Positions 43,230-54,699 of a stretch of DNA of 64,000 nucleotides are shown here, one piece after another. The translations under genes and the position numbers were made by a program. Within the stretch, counting starts at the first letter, position 1. Each line of letters starts with the position of its first letter. Source of the stretch: Melieria omissa (Eukaryota; Arthropoda; Insecta; Diptera; Ulidiidae); the NCBI GenBank assembly GCA_963971225.1, contig OZ020268.1, forward strand, positions 59,457,900 through 59,521,899, written 5' to 3'. Under the pieces are notes generated by a model. That model searched no databases, was not told the origin of the DNA, and worked only from the letters and a program-made list of their open reading frames with translations.

Positions 43230-45940
43230 CGGGGACAATTGACCCTCGCATAGGACACCGCCATGTTAAAAGGGTGAGTTTGCTCCAAGGAAACGAGTCG
43301 ATTCTGAGGTCATATGTGACTGTCAAGCGACCAGTTAAAAAACTAGACTTGGACCAGTCCGATTTCCCACAGGGCAGTGGTTGCATATTTCTAGTTGCCG
43401 TCGCTGTGTTGTGGTGTTTATGTCATTGTCGCTGCTTGAACTTTGCACTTTATTTTCTCCATAGACGACAGCCAACAACGACAAACCAACCAACTGTGAA
43501 GCGTGGCAGCAACGAACACACACACACACACACACATTGCAGCAGTGCCACATGTGTGCGCTCGAAGGAATGCTGCCAAGTCGGTGGACGGGGCTGGCGC
43601 ACTTCAAAATCAAAACAAACAACTGCAACTTGGCAGCAACAACGGCGCCCCATCGCTGCTGTCAACGCTGGCATTTTACGTAGGCAGCATGAGTGGCCAT
43701 GTCGCACCCACCCGCAGCATGGCCACTTCCGTCCCGTTCTCAATCGCTTTGGCGCTGTCGGTGCGCTTCCGTCGGTGACCGCTTCCGCCTGCATTGCGTT
43801 GCACTGCGCCACCGAGAGACTTTTTCGCCACTTTGCTAATTTTACAAGTGCCATCTTTTGCCTTTTCTTCTTCTTCTTCTTCTTGCACGTCGTCTTGTTC
43901 GTGCCACACGTGACACGGCACCGCTGCTGCCCACCATCAGTGGCCTATCGAAGCGCTGGGCGTGTGTGTCTTGTGTTGGCTTGTCGACTGTGTCGGCTGC
44001 GTCTCTTGACTTTTGCCGACCGGGTCTCAGCGCGTATTCTTGTTGTTGTTAGTATTCCATGGCAACGTTGTTGTGAGTGTTATTACTCACTGTTGTCGTC
44101 GTCGTTATTGTTGTTGTTGTTATTATGTACTTTGCTCCTTTTATTGTTTTTGCTGATTTTGCAGCAATGTAGTGGTTGTTGTTGTTGCTGTTGTTCTATA
44201 ATATAACTAATATCAGGTATTTTTGTTGTTGGCATTGCTGTTGATTTTTCAGTTGTTATTCATCTAAACTGTTTCATTGATATAGTAAAATGGTAGGTCC
44301 ATTTTTCTGGTTACAGTTTAATATTGTATTTGTCAAGTTTAATTTCATTCATCATTTCATACCTCATTCATTTTCCATTTGACATATTTTACCTTTCGCA
44401 CTCCATTGTTTTATTTGCTGGTTCCTAGTTTTCTATATCTTCTTCTTCTTCAAAATGTATCATTTCAACTTCGATTCCTCGCCACAACCTCTTACCTCTC
44501 ACCTCGCGTAACTGTATATATTTGGCTGCAGCCAACACTGCAACATCAACATCAAAATCAACAGCAACTTTGTAATGATTTTATCTATTTTTCAGTTGCA
44601 TTTCTGTGTTTCGTTTTTGCCTCACTTTTGCAAACTTACTTGCAAAACTTTTGTATTTAGCTGCATGCGACTGTTGTTTTTGCTGCACGCGGCTGTCGGT
44701 ACCTGCCACCTTCGGCCCTTTGCCGCACTTTATGGCAGTGCTGAGCGCAACATTTCTTATTGCAGTAAACTTGCTTGTAAGTTGTCTCAAGCATTTCCAG
44801 CCAAATGCTCAAAGTCAGCATGGAAAAACTACACAAAAAAAAATTAAAACCACTACAGAGCACGTAAGGTGTCAGTTACAGCAAAATTGAAAAATTTCGT
44901 TACCGCAAATAAATAAATAAAATATTTGAAAGTTCCTTACTCATAAGGAACAACATGTGTCTGAATGTGTCTGTAATGTTTGTGTGTTTTGTTTTTGTAC
45001 ATACTCAAAGTGTTTTTTAAAAATAGACAATGAAAGAAACTGTCGAGAAAGGAGTGTAAAAGTAATTTAATTTAAGAATGTTGCTAGTAAACACTTTTAA
45101 ATTACAAGATGTAGACTATTTATTTTGTAAATAATTTATGATACTTGCGTCTTTGTTAATAGTTAGATAAATAGATGCGTTAATTTTGATTGAATTGAAT
45201 TTTACTACTTTTTACACATTTATACATAAAAATGACAGCATTTGTCCCAGAATTTTGTTGTTTGATTTTTGTTTTAATCAATATTTTCTTATAAAACATA
45301 TATTTTTCTTTCAATCGATTAATGTGATTTATTATCTTATCTAATATCAAATATTTGTGTGTTATGGTTGATCTTCCAGTATTAAATTTACTCAGCCTGA
45401 GAGTTAAATTACCTACAAAAATCGTTCCTTCTATTCTCAGCATTTAAAACGAATTAAAGCCATTCAATGGGATAGTGTAAAATTTTCCTACTAAAATATT
45501 ACTACAACCATCAGCCAACCACTAAAGTCGAAGAAAATCTGTATGAAAAAAGCCAAATAACCGTCAAAATGCCACAACATTGGCGTGACCCTTAAAGAAT
45601 AGAACATATAACAACACCAATAAAACAAACATGTTGCCAACTAACTACATATCGCACACGCACTACAAAAGTGACACAACTCAAACTTTTTCATTTTCGA
45701 GTTTATGTGTTAATACTGTGTACAATGCATAAATCTACCAATCAGCAAAAGCTCAGTATATTTTGTTGTTGTTAACTGTTGCAAAAAAACAGTTAGGTCT
45801 CTCTTCATGTCAGAAGTTTGATGCTATTTGATCGCTGCAGCTCAATGCAAAAGAGTCCTAGCTCAAATTGCGTCACTTTTGACGAAATAAATTTTTGTTA
45901 AAGTTAACTTTAAGCAAAATTCTGACAATTTTCGTATACA
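43230..45940. other. noncoding stretch with CA and GTT microsatellites
   Basis: A CA run (43519-43538), CTT run (43866-43885) and GTT/CTG runs (44040-44200) are present. The 327-codon plus frame (43223-44206) is Cys/Leu/Thr-rich translation of these repeats and has overlapping open frames on the other strand, so I do not call it. Confidence 0.45.
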
Positions 45941-45950
45941 TTTTTAACAA

Positions 45951-47097
45951 CACCTTTTCAAGTTCGATTTCAGAAAGCGTAAATTCAATTTCAGAAAGCG
46001 TAAATTCAATTTCAGAAAGCGTAAATTCAATTTCAGAAACATAAATTCAATTTCAGAAACACAAATTCAATTTCAGAAAGCGTACATTCAATTTCGGAAA
46101 ACGTAAATTCAATTTCAGAAACACAAATTCAATTTCAGAAAGCGTAAATTCAATTTCAGAAACATAAATTCAATTTCAGAAAGCGTAAATTCAATTTCAG
46201 AAACATAAATTCAATTTCAGAAAGCGTAAATTCAATTTCGGAAAGCGTAAATTCAATTTCAGAAACACAAATTCAATTTCAGAAAGCGTACATTCAATTT
46301 CGGAAAACGTAAATTCAACTTCAGAAACTACCTTTAATGTATAAAAAATGTTTTTGGAAAAGTGCACTTTGCCAAATTTTTTAACTACGTACGAAAGCCA
46401 TGTGTACACTCGGAGGCCATAATGGCCTATTGTGAATCCCTTCTTATGGTGTTCTGGAGCTAACCAATAGTCTCAATCAAGGGGAAACCAGTTCGACCTC
46501 TTAATGAAGGAGAGCAGATTCGAGATTTCGACCTTCGCCGTGCAAGCCAGATCGGCCAGGAACCTTGACCACAAGGTGGGGAGACGGCGTTCCTGCAGAG
46601 CCGGGCAGTGACACAGGAAGTGTTGTATCGTTTCTACTTCTTCTTCATCTCCACAGCTACGGCAGACATCACCCGACGAGAGGCGCCATTTGGTAAGCAT
46701 AGATCCAATAGCGCAGTGTCCGGTGATGACTCCAACGAGCTGTCGAATGGAGGTACGACTCAAGGACAGTACGAATCGTGTTTTCGTCAAGGAGAGGGAG
46801 GGCCACAGTCGGTCCTGGTACGCCATGATGACTCAATTTCCGTTTTGGTCAACCTGTCAATATACATGTACAGATATCGGAGGAAACACAGAGGTATCCA
46901 AACAAATCAAATCTGTGTAAATGCAACCAAAATAAATTCAACATTTGCTCTGAAATTGAATCTACGCTTTTTGAAATTGAATTTATGTTTCTGAAATTGA
47001 ATTTACGTTTTCTGAAATTGAATTTACGCTTTCCGAAATTGAATTTACGCTTTCTGAAATTGAATTTACGCTTTCTGAAATCGAACTTGAAAAGGTG
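45951..47097. mobile_element. foldback element copy 2 with a LINE fragment in its loop
   Basis: The left arm, 45951-46330, is tandem AAATTCAATTTCAGAAAGCG-type units (with CATA, CACA and GGAAA variants). The right arm, 46925-47097, holds the inverse units and ends GAACTTGAAAAGGTG. The segment AAATAAATTCAACATTTGCT near 46930 is the reverse complement of the centre of copy 1, so copy 2 is the same family in opposite orientation. The loop carries a LOA LINE 3' fragment. Frames made of FRKRKFN-like repeats are artefacts. Confidence 0.82.
46404..46897 (-). pseudogene. LOA ORF2 C-terminal fragment inside foldback copy 2
   Basis: Minus-strand frame ending in SNWFPLD, with KTRFVLSLSRTSIRQLVGVI, HCAIGSMLTKW and the knuckle CRSCGDEEEVETIQHFLCHC. 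It is closely similar to the C-terminus of the copy at 4.1-6.0 kb, so the same LINE family. RNase H and RT are missing. No microsatellite tail or TSD is clear at the left border (CACTCGGAGGCC), so it may have been trapped by recombination and not inserted here. Confidence 0.75.
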
Positions 47098-47103
47098 GAG
47101 TAG

Positions 47104-49609
47104 GGCTCTGCGGCTTTGCACGCAAGCTTGAAGTCAATGGGCCAAATAAATCAAGTTTCTTCATACTACACTCTATGGGCCATGCCACGCCTCTTTTATG
47201 TAATGCCCAATACATTCCTCCGGTCGAAGGGGGTGAACCGGTTTCATTTATATGCGACTTTCAGTTCCAAAGATACGCGGAAAATTTCAGTCGCAAAAAA
47301 TATACCGCGTCCCTTGTCAACGCCCATACAATTTTGCCAGTAGTGACTCATCTATGGGACGATGGTATACAAAACTTCAAAGCTTTCCAACTTATTTTTC
47401 CGAAGATATTCTACATTAAAAATGTGGGTTCTATGGGCGGTGATATGCCCCTCGTCCAATACCCACCCTACTCTACCTGTCGAAGGGTACGTCGAAATCG
47501 TAAGTACACCCATACCTCGCTTTGCGTCGTTTCGTTTTGCGTTTTTTCGAAGTTGCGTCACTGTTGAATTAGTACTAATTTTCACTGTGCGTCGTTAGAT
47601 TTTCGAAGTTGCGTTGTTTAGGGTTCGAGTCTTTAATTTTTTTTTTAATTTCCTTTTTTTCTAAAAAAATAGCACGACTTTTGTTTCTAATTGTGCCAGG
47701 CCATCAAAACTCGGGGATTCCCTGTTTAACTTTTGTGAAAAAAAAGCCGACTTACGACAAACACCACTATGGACTCATCAGACAGTGATACATTTTTATT
47801 TTGTTTTTATCAATTAATTGAATATTTTATTTTGTTTTAATTGAATTTGTTTTTTTTTGTTTTTTGTACCTATGTAATAAAATTTTATATTATTTTTGTG
47901 TTTTAAATGTTTACTTTGTTCAATTTTCTTTTTAAAAAGTAGTATTTTCGTAACCCTGGAGCCTATCTTCGATGTTTACATGGTTTGCTATAGAATATCA
48001 TGATTCACTTTGCGTCGTTTCAGTTTGCGTCGTGTTTTTTTGGAACGTAACCACGACGCAAAGTGAGGTAGGGGTGTATGTGCCAAATATCTTTGATGTG
48101 TGATTTGTAGTTCCAAAGTTATTCAAAGCATTTGATTTGCTTAAAAAGTGCCACGCCGCTTGTCCAACTCTCACAAAGTTTTACCAGTGAAACGGCACAT
48201 CTAAACGTTGGCCCCGCACCAAATTTTAATGCTGCCCGATTTCTCATTCCGAAGATATTCCATATTGAAAATTTAAGTTGTATGGGCGGTGCCACGCCTC
48301 TTGTCAAAAATCCACCTCATTCCCTATCGAATCGCTAAATCTTTTGACACCCATATTGCTGTGACAAATATATCATGGCTGATTTGTTATTATAGTGATC
48401 CTGGGAAAAAGGCATATCAGGTGGGCGTGGTGAATCTTATATATCTTATGTTAACATCAATGAAACACGGAATCATTTGATATTAATACTGATTTACAGA
48501 CATGTACCGTAGCTTCGATTTGTAAATTTAGTGGGCACGGAAAGTGGGTGTGGCCGATTATATTATAGCCAATGTTTGCCGCAATGACACGCTGAATCGT
48601 TTGATACCCATATTGCCTTACAAAAGCATACCATAGATGAGTTTTGTTACCATAGTGGGCGTAAGAAGGGGCGTGGCCATTCTCATATAGCCTATATACC
48701 ATTCCCCCAGATAAGAAAATGTTTGGTGTTTATTTTATCTAAATCGGTTCAGTGGTTTTTGCCTGATTGTGGCTCAAAAAACGTCACACTTGTTTTTATA
48801 TAATAAGTATAGATAAACGTTCTAAACCACTGGTAATTTTATAAGTGTGGGGGCTTACATAGGGGCGTGGCCAATCCCATAAAGCCATGCTTGCTATGAC
48901 AATACCCATATTGCTGTGACAAATATACTATGGCTGATTTGTTATTATAGTGGGCGTGGCGAAAAGGCATATCTGATGGGCGTGGTCAATATTATATATC
49001 CTATGTTAACATCAATGAAACACAGAATCATTTGATATTAATACTGATTTACCGACATGTACCGTAGCTTCGTTTTGTTAGTTTAGTGGGTGCGGAAAGT
49101 GGGCGTGGCCGATTATGTTATAGCCTATGTTTGCGGCAATGATACGCTGAATCTTTTGATACCCATATTGCTATGACAAATGTACCATGGCTGATTTGTT
49201 ATTATAGGGCGTGGCTAAAAGGCATATCAGGTGGTCAATCTTAAACATCCTATGTTAACATCAATGAAACACGGAATCACTTGATATTAATACTGATTCA
49301 CCGACATGTACCGTAGCTTCGTTTTGTTAGTTTAGTAGGCGCGGAAAGTGGGCGTGGCCGCTATGTTATAGCCTATGTTTGCCGCAATGGCACGCTGAAT
49401 CGTTTGATACCCATATTTCCTTACAAAAGCATACCATAGATGAGGTTTGTTACCATAGTGGGCGTAAGAAGGGGGCGTGGTCATTCTCATATAGCCTATG
49501 TACCATTCCCCCAGATAAGAAAATGTTTGGTGCTTATTTCATCTAAATCGGTTCAGTGGCTTTTGCCTGATTGTGGCTCAAAAAACGTCACACTTGCTTT
49601 TATATAATA
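47104..49609. repeat. GCCACGCC / GGGCGTGGC interspersed repeat array
   Basis: Begins GCTCTGCGGCTTTGCACGC. The left part has GGGCGGTGCCACGCC-type units; the right part (48340-49609) has units of GTGGGCGTGGCCGATTAT, CATATTGCCTTACAAAAGCA and CCATTCCCCCAGATAAGAAA, with two large unit copies (to 48815 and to 49609) each ending TAAATCGGTTCAGTGG and TTTTATATAATA. It looks like two tandem or nested copies of one dispersed repeat. No coding capacity. Confidence 0.65.
47507..48076. mobile_element. 570-bp MITE with GCGTCG-rich TIRs, TA duplication
   Basis: Left end CACCCATACCTCGCTTTGCG; right end reverse-complemented CACCCCTACCTCACTTTGCG; flanked by TA (47505-47506 and 48077-48078). TTTGCGTCGTTTC-type motifs recur subterminally. 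No transposase. Sits inside the GCCACGCC array. Confidence 0.7.
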
Positions 49610-50579
49610 GTAAGGGAGAGGGCTGGGGTGTGAACCGGGTTTTGTTTTTTGGCTCTAACTTTTCACAGAATAAAGATATCGAAAAAGCGAAGATACCGTT
49701 GGAAAGGTGAATATATAACGCAACTTTGTTATGAAGACAGATTACCGTTTTGATTGAAATTTAACTCTCTACGTCCAATTTTCTGAGAACGTGATTTTTC
49801 GCTTTTTTAAAAAAGGGGCTGGGTTGTGAACCATCTGGAAAATCCCTATTAAAGTCGGAAAATACGAAGAAAACACCCATAATTTTTAAGTACATTGAGA
49901 ATTTATTTAATCAGGAAGCCTCAAGAGGTGAAAAAAAGTTATAATGACGCCTCTTAGGCCAAAAAATCGCAATGAATGAAACTGCTCAATTTTTTAAATT
50001 TTCATCCTAATCTGTGTCGGAATGTTTGCATGTGAAATACGAACGTGTTCTCGTATTGGCTCACTTCAAGTGAACACAACGAAATCGAGTGAAATTATAT
50101 AAAATGACTTTATTTTTATATATCCGTCCATATTTGACAGTGTTAGAACAAATGTAGTACGAAAAACAGGTGGTTCATAACCCAGCCACCTCAGTGGTTC
50201 ACAGCCCAACCACGATGCCATTTTGGAAACTTTAAAATAAACGACACTTCCAATCATAATTCGACATAAACAAATATTGCATCGTAAAATAGAATCAAAA
50301 CACTAAATAAACATGTATTACACAGACTTTTTGCAATAAGCTCAGTCTCGTGGATAGCACTTTAAAAAAAGCAAAAAAGTTTTCGCAGTCGATTTTCAAA
50401 CACGATGTCTGTAGCTGCCACAAGCAATACGTGTTTGTACTTCGGTGTAACCACAAAAGCAGAGTCATATCATAAGACAAAATTGACAGTTGAAAGATTG
50501 GCGATATGTCAATTAGGGAAAGAAAAAACGGCAATGGTTCACACCCCAGCCTGGTTCACAACCCAGCCCTCTCCCTTAC
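49610..50579. mobile_element. 970-bp TIR element with six GGCTGGGNTGTGAACC motifs
   Basis: TIRs of about 27 bp starting GTAAGGGAGAGGGCTGGG and continuing KTGTGAACC, flanked by TA (49608-49609 and 50580-50581). The motif GGCTGGG-TGTGAACC, allowing mismatches, occurs near 49621 and 49817 in plus orientation and near 50170, 50193, 50537 and 50552 inverted. No recognisable transposase; the 79- and 77-codon frames are weak. Non-autonomous, superfamily unknown (TA duplication hints at Tc1/mariner-like). Confidence 0.7.
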
Positions 50580-52060
50580 TAGCTGGGCCCCGCGGCTTCG
50601 CACGCAAGCTCTCTTCTTTCAGCCGATACATATTTTGAACGCATGGTTGAACCCATTTTGATTTAAATAAAAACATATGTCTATTATCTTTGATGCCAAG
50701 TGGTTCTAAAAATTGTGAAGTCAAAAGGCCCTTTAAATCATGAGTTTTCACGTTTACTCTAAACAAAATCTTAACCCTTACAGACAAACCTAAATTGGAG
50801 CGTTGGAGCGTTTCCTGACGCAACGCTCTCGCTCAGTGCGGCATACCGAAATTGAAGCGTTGCGTTGGGATTGTCAAAATCATGAAATGAAAACAAATGT
50901 CAAAAAATATCTGTTTAGTTGCCAAGAAGCCAACAAACTATTATTATTTTGCAAAACTTTGATTTTATTTGAATAAATTCCTCACAATTTAAATCAAATC
51001 AAATATAAATCACAGGCGTTTTTATTTGTCGCAGCCAACTTCAGCCACTAACGCCTTGTCAAAATTGGAAATTCGAATAGCTCAGCGTCAGAGCGTTTCA
51101 ATTGCGGTTTGCCCCATACAATTTGTATGGGCATGAAGCAATTTTGACAGTTGCTTGCCGCTAACACTCCAATTTAGGTTTGACTGTTAGTTTACCACGG
51201 TAGATTTCGATTTTCAAAAATATTAAAAAAACATTGTAATTATTTCCCGATTTAAATGCTTTTCGTCCAAATTTGAAGTCAAAAGGACCAATAAATCGTG
51301 TTTCCATGCAAACTGTTAACCCATTGTTGACCCCGTTACATTTTGATTTTCAAAAAAGTGAAAAACACGTGTCAAATTATTTCTCACTCAGAGTACTTTC
51401 ACAAAGTTTGAAGTCAGTGGGCCCGTTAATTCATTTTTTTTACAGTTTCGCCATACAAACTTTTAACCGGTCGTTGACCCCGTCCGATTTTAATATTTGG
51501 AAAAAATGAAAAACACGTATCGAGTTATTTTACATTTAAAGTACTTTCACCAAGTTTGAAGTTAAAAGGCCAAAAAAATTGTTTCTTCATACATACTTTT
51601 AACCCGTCGTTGATCCAGTTAGATTTCGATTTTGAAAATAATGAGAAACGCGTGTATAATTTTTTTATTTCAAGTATTTTTATAATTTTTGAAGTCAATA
51701 GGCCTATCGGTTCATGTTTTTTTCGAGTCTACCCTTAAACAAATCTTAACCCATTATTGGTCCAGTTAAATTTTGATTTTCGAAAAATTATAAAATACGT
51801 ATCGAATTATTTTTTGTTTAGAGTATTTTCAGGAAGTTCAAAATCAATATGTCTCTTAAAACACTTTTCTTCATACAACACCTTAACAGATGTTTTGCCC
51901 CTTTACACCCCGAATTTCAAAAAATCCCGTCTTAGCGGAGGTTCATTTTTCAAGATGTATCTACAGTTCAAATTTCATGTTCGTAGCTTCAGCAGTTTGG
52001 GCTGAGCGATGATGAATCAATCAATCAATCAATCAGTCAGTCAATTAGGGCAAACAATCT
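50580..52060. repeat. tandem repeat of about 140 bp (TTTGAAGTCAAAAGG units)
   Basis: Begins CTAGCTGGGCCCCGCGGCTT (50580), then repeats a unit starting TTTGAAGTCAAAAGGNCC at about 50712, 51272, 51409, 51557, 51687 and 51836, each followed by CATACAAACTTTTAACC-like and GAAAAACACGTAT-like segments. Decayed. Plus-strand frames at 51273-52005 simply read the repeat. Confidence 0.65.
50781..51186. mobile_element. 406-bp CAG..CTG MITE, TTA duplication
   Basis: Left end CAGACAAACCTAAATTGGAG; right end reverse-complemented CAGTCAAACCTAAATTGGAG; flanked by TTA (50778-50780 and 51187-51189). It has the same CAG ends and TWA duplication as the elements at 26.5-27.7, 52.5 and 57.4 kb, so probably the same PIF/Harbinger-like superfamily. 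Internal repeats of AGCGTT(G/T)C. No ORF. Confidence 0.75.
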
Positions 52061-54080
52061 ATGTATATAAAAATGGATGCGGTACCACACCCTCTTGTCC
52101 AGTGCTCACAACTTTCTTCTAGTCGAATTGTGCTACTAAGTGGAAAGTTCGTACCAAGTTTCACTGATGTGTGTGTGTGTACTGCATAACTGTCTGAGCA
52201 TAAAAAATGTGCCACGCCCTTTGACCAACGCCCCATTCCCTCTATTGAAAGATATGATTAAGTGGTAGGTTCATACCAAGTTTCATGTACGACTTACAGT
52301 TCTGCTGCATAAAAAATTTGCCACGCCCCTTGTTCAACGCCCATAAAATATTATCGGTAGAATGACACTTCTATGGGACGATGGCATATTCAATTTCAAT
52401 ACTGTGCGGCTTACAATTCCGGAGCTATTCCATATAAAAGATTAGAGTTGTATGGACGGAGCCACGCCCTCGTGTTAAATACCCGCTTCATTCCTCTGCC
52501 GAAAGATATGACTAACAGCCCTATTCTGGCACTACCATAACAATTGTTACCCCCCGTAACAATTGAATTGAATTTGATTGTTTTCGTATTCTGGAAAAAT
52601 GGTGACAAGAAGAAAGTTCAAACAATTCACCACTCGAGGTGAAAGCTTTTTTTCCATCAAAACAGCTGTTTTTTGTATTTTTTCTGTCAAACTGTAAAAA
52701 AATAAACAAACAAAAAAAGGCAAATGCAGAAAATCTGGCGAAGCAAGTCTTTTTTTTGGAGTTTCTTCACAATGTATGTATATATTCTTTTAGTTTCTAG
52801 AGTTCCTAAGTTTAAGCGCACGACACGTCGCGACGCAGGAGCAGCTGAAGCATTTTTTTTTTCAGTTTCTCAAGTCGCATTTGAATACGAAATTTGAATT
52901 TTATAATTTTTGTATGCTTGTCACCTGCTCCTACGGAGGTAACAAATTTCGAAACAATTGTCACCTTTTGAGCTTTTGAATTTGCTCCAGAATACCAAAA
53001 AGTGACAATTGTTACCAAGTATTCAATTGTTACCGAGGTGACTATTGTTTCGGTTGCCAGAATAGGGCTGTTAATGGTAAATTCGAACTAAGTTTCATTC
53101 ATGTGCGACTAACAGTTCCAAAATTATGCGGATAGTTTGGGTCAAACAAATGTGCCACGCCCCTTGTCCAACGTCCATAAAATTTTAACAGTGGAATAAC
53201 ACATCTATGAGGTGACACTTCACTAACTTTCAATGCTGTGCGACTTACAATTCCGAAGCTATTCCATTTAAAAGAAATGAATTGTATGGGCGGTGCCACA
53301 CCCCTTTGTTCAATACCCACCTTATTCCCTCTGCAGAAAGATAACCGGTAGGTTCATACCAAGTTTCATTGATGTACGACTTACAGTTCTGCTGCATAAA
53401 AAATGTGCCACGCCCCTTGTTCAATGCCCATAAAATTTTAACAGTAGAATGACACATCTATGAAATGACGGTACACCAAATTTCAATATTGTGCGACTTA
53501 CAATTCCGAAGCTATTCCATTTAAAAGATTTGAGTGGTATGGGCGGTGCCACACCCCTTTGTTCAATACCCACCTTATTCCCTCTGCCAAAAGATATGAT
53601 TAACTGGTAGGTTCATACCAAGTTTCATTGATGTATGACTTACAGTTCTGCTGCATAAAAAATTTGGCACGTCCCTTGTTCAACGCCCATAAAATTTTAA
53701 CAGTAGAATAACACATCTATGAGGAGACGGTTCACTAAATTTCAATGCTGTGCGACTTACAATTTCGAAGCTATTCCACTTAAAAGATTTGAGTTGTATG
53801 GGCGGTGCCACACCCCCTTGTCCAATACCCACCCCATTCCGTCGGTCGAAGGACATGATTAAATAGTAAGTGTGAACTAAATTTAATTGATGTGTGACTT
53901 ATCGTTCCAAAGTTATTGTCTAAAATTGTATTCTGGTGGCGCCACGCCCCGTTTTCCCGACTTTTCTTTTTTTATAAACCTTCACGTAACAATTTCGAAC
54001 AAACCTGCCGAAGGAAGTATCCAAGTTGGTCCAGCCGTTTTCGAGTCATAAGCAGTCGAACGGACCACGTTTCATTTTTA
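52061..54080. repeat. GCCACGCCCC array, about 240-bp units
   Basis: Repeated units with TGTATGGGCGGTGCCACRCC, TTCCCTCTGCCGAAAGATAT, AGGTTCATACCAAGTTTCAT and AATTCCGAAGCTATTCCAT; at least six units. It ends at CCAGCCGTTTTCGAGTCATA and TTTTTATATATA (54030-54085), the usual 3' end of this repeat type. Noncoding. Confidence 0.65.
52516..53070. mobile_element. 555-bp CAGCCCTATTCTGG MITE, copy 1
   Basis: Ends CAGCCCTATTCTGGCACTAC and, reverse-complemented, CAGCCCTATTCTGGCAACCG. Flanks are TAA on the left and TTA on the right, one mismatch from a perfect TWA duplication. Subterminal TAACAATTGTTAC-type palindromes. Interrupts a unit of the GCCACGCC array. Nearly identical to copy 2 at 57.4 kb. Confidence 0.8.
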
Positions 54081-54085
54081 TATAT

Positions 54086-54680
54086 AGGGTGTTTTTTTTA
54101 GAGGTTTGTTTTTCGAATAGAGATAAAACTGGCATTTTGTGGTCAAATCTGGCAACTCTAATGTCATTTATGTTCAGTTTGGTTTGCCATTTCATCATGA
54201 ACAGGTTCACAAAAGAACAATGCTTGCAAATCGTGCAAATTTATTTCGAAAATAATGGTTCAGTTCGCGAAGTTTACCGCAAGCTCCGTCCATTTTATGG
54301 TCCATCAAAACAAATAAATCCGGTTAACCATGGGTCGTTTTCGCACTACGTTTACTCTATGTGATAATACGCATCCGCAGAGACGTCGAACAGTGCGCAC
54401 CGAAGAAACAATTGCCGCTGTAGAGCAAAATGTTGAAGAGGACCCGAATGAATCGATTCGCCACCGTGCACAGCAATTGGAGCTTTGTCCATCAACTGAA
54501 AATTGGACCTGTAGAATTGGCTTTATTCGAGCCAGCCGCGGCGGCCACATGCCCGAAATCATATTTAAACATTAATGGCATAAAATTATCCTTCCAATAA
54601 AGCCAAATTGATGGACATTAAAACGATTTTCTTGTGTTTTATTTCAATTCGAAGTTCTATACCTCTAAAAAAAACACCCT
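54086..54680 (+). mobile_element. 595-bp Tc1/mariner-type deletion derivative
   Basis: TIRs AGGGTGTTTTTTTTAGAGGT, flanked by TA-rich sequence. Coding remnant about 54197-54575: TKEQCLQIVQIYFENNGSVR is a transposase helix-turn-helix N-terminus; after a frameshift RRRTVRTEETIAAVEQNVEE continues to LELCPST and then joins directly to an end segment. The catalytic domain is missing. The same internal junction occurs in the copy at 63.5 kb, so a non-autonomous family amplified after the deletion. Confidence 0.75.
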
Positions 54681-54699
54681 ATATATAGATAGATAGATA

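Noticed and set aside
43223..44206. 327-codon plus-strand ORF
   Set aside because: Composition follows CA, CTT and GTT microsatellites (Thr/His, Phe, Cys/Leu runs), no domain, and overlapping antisense frames are equally open.
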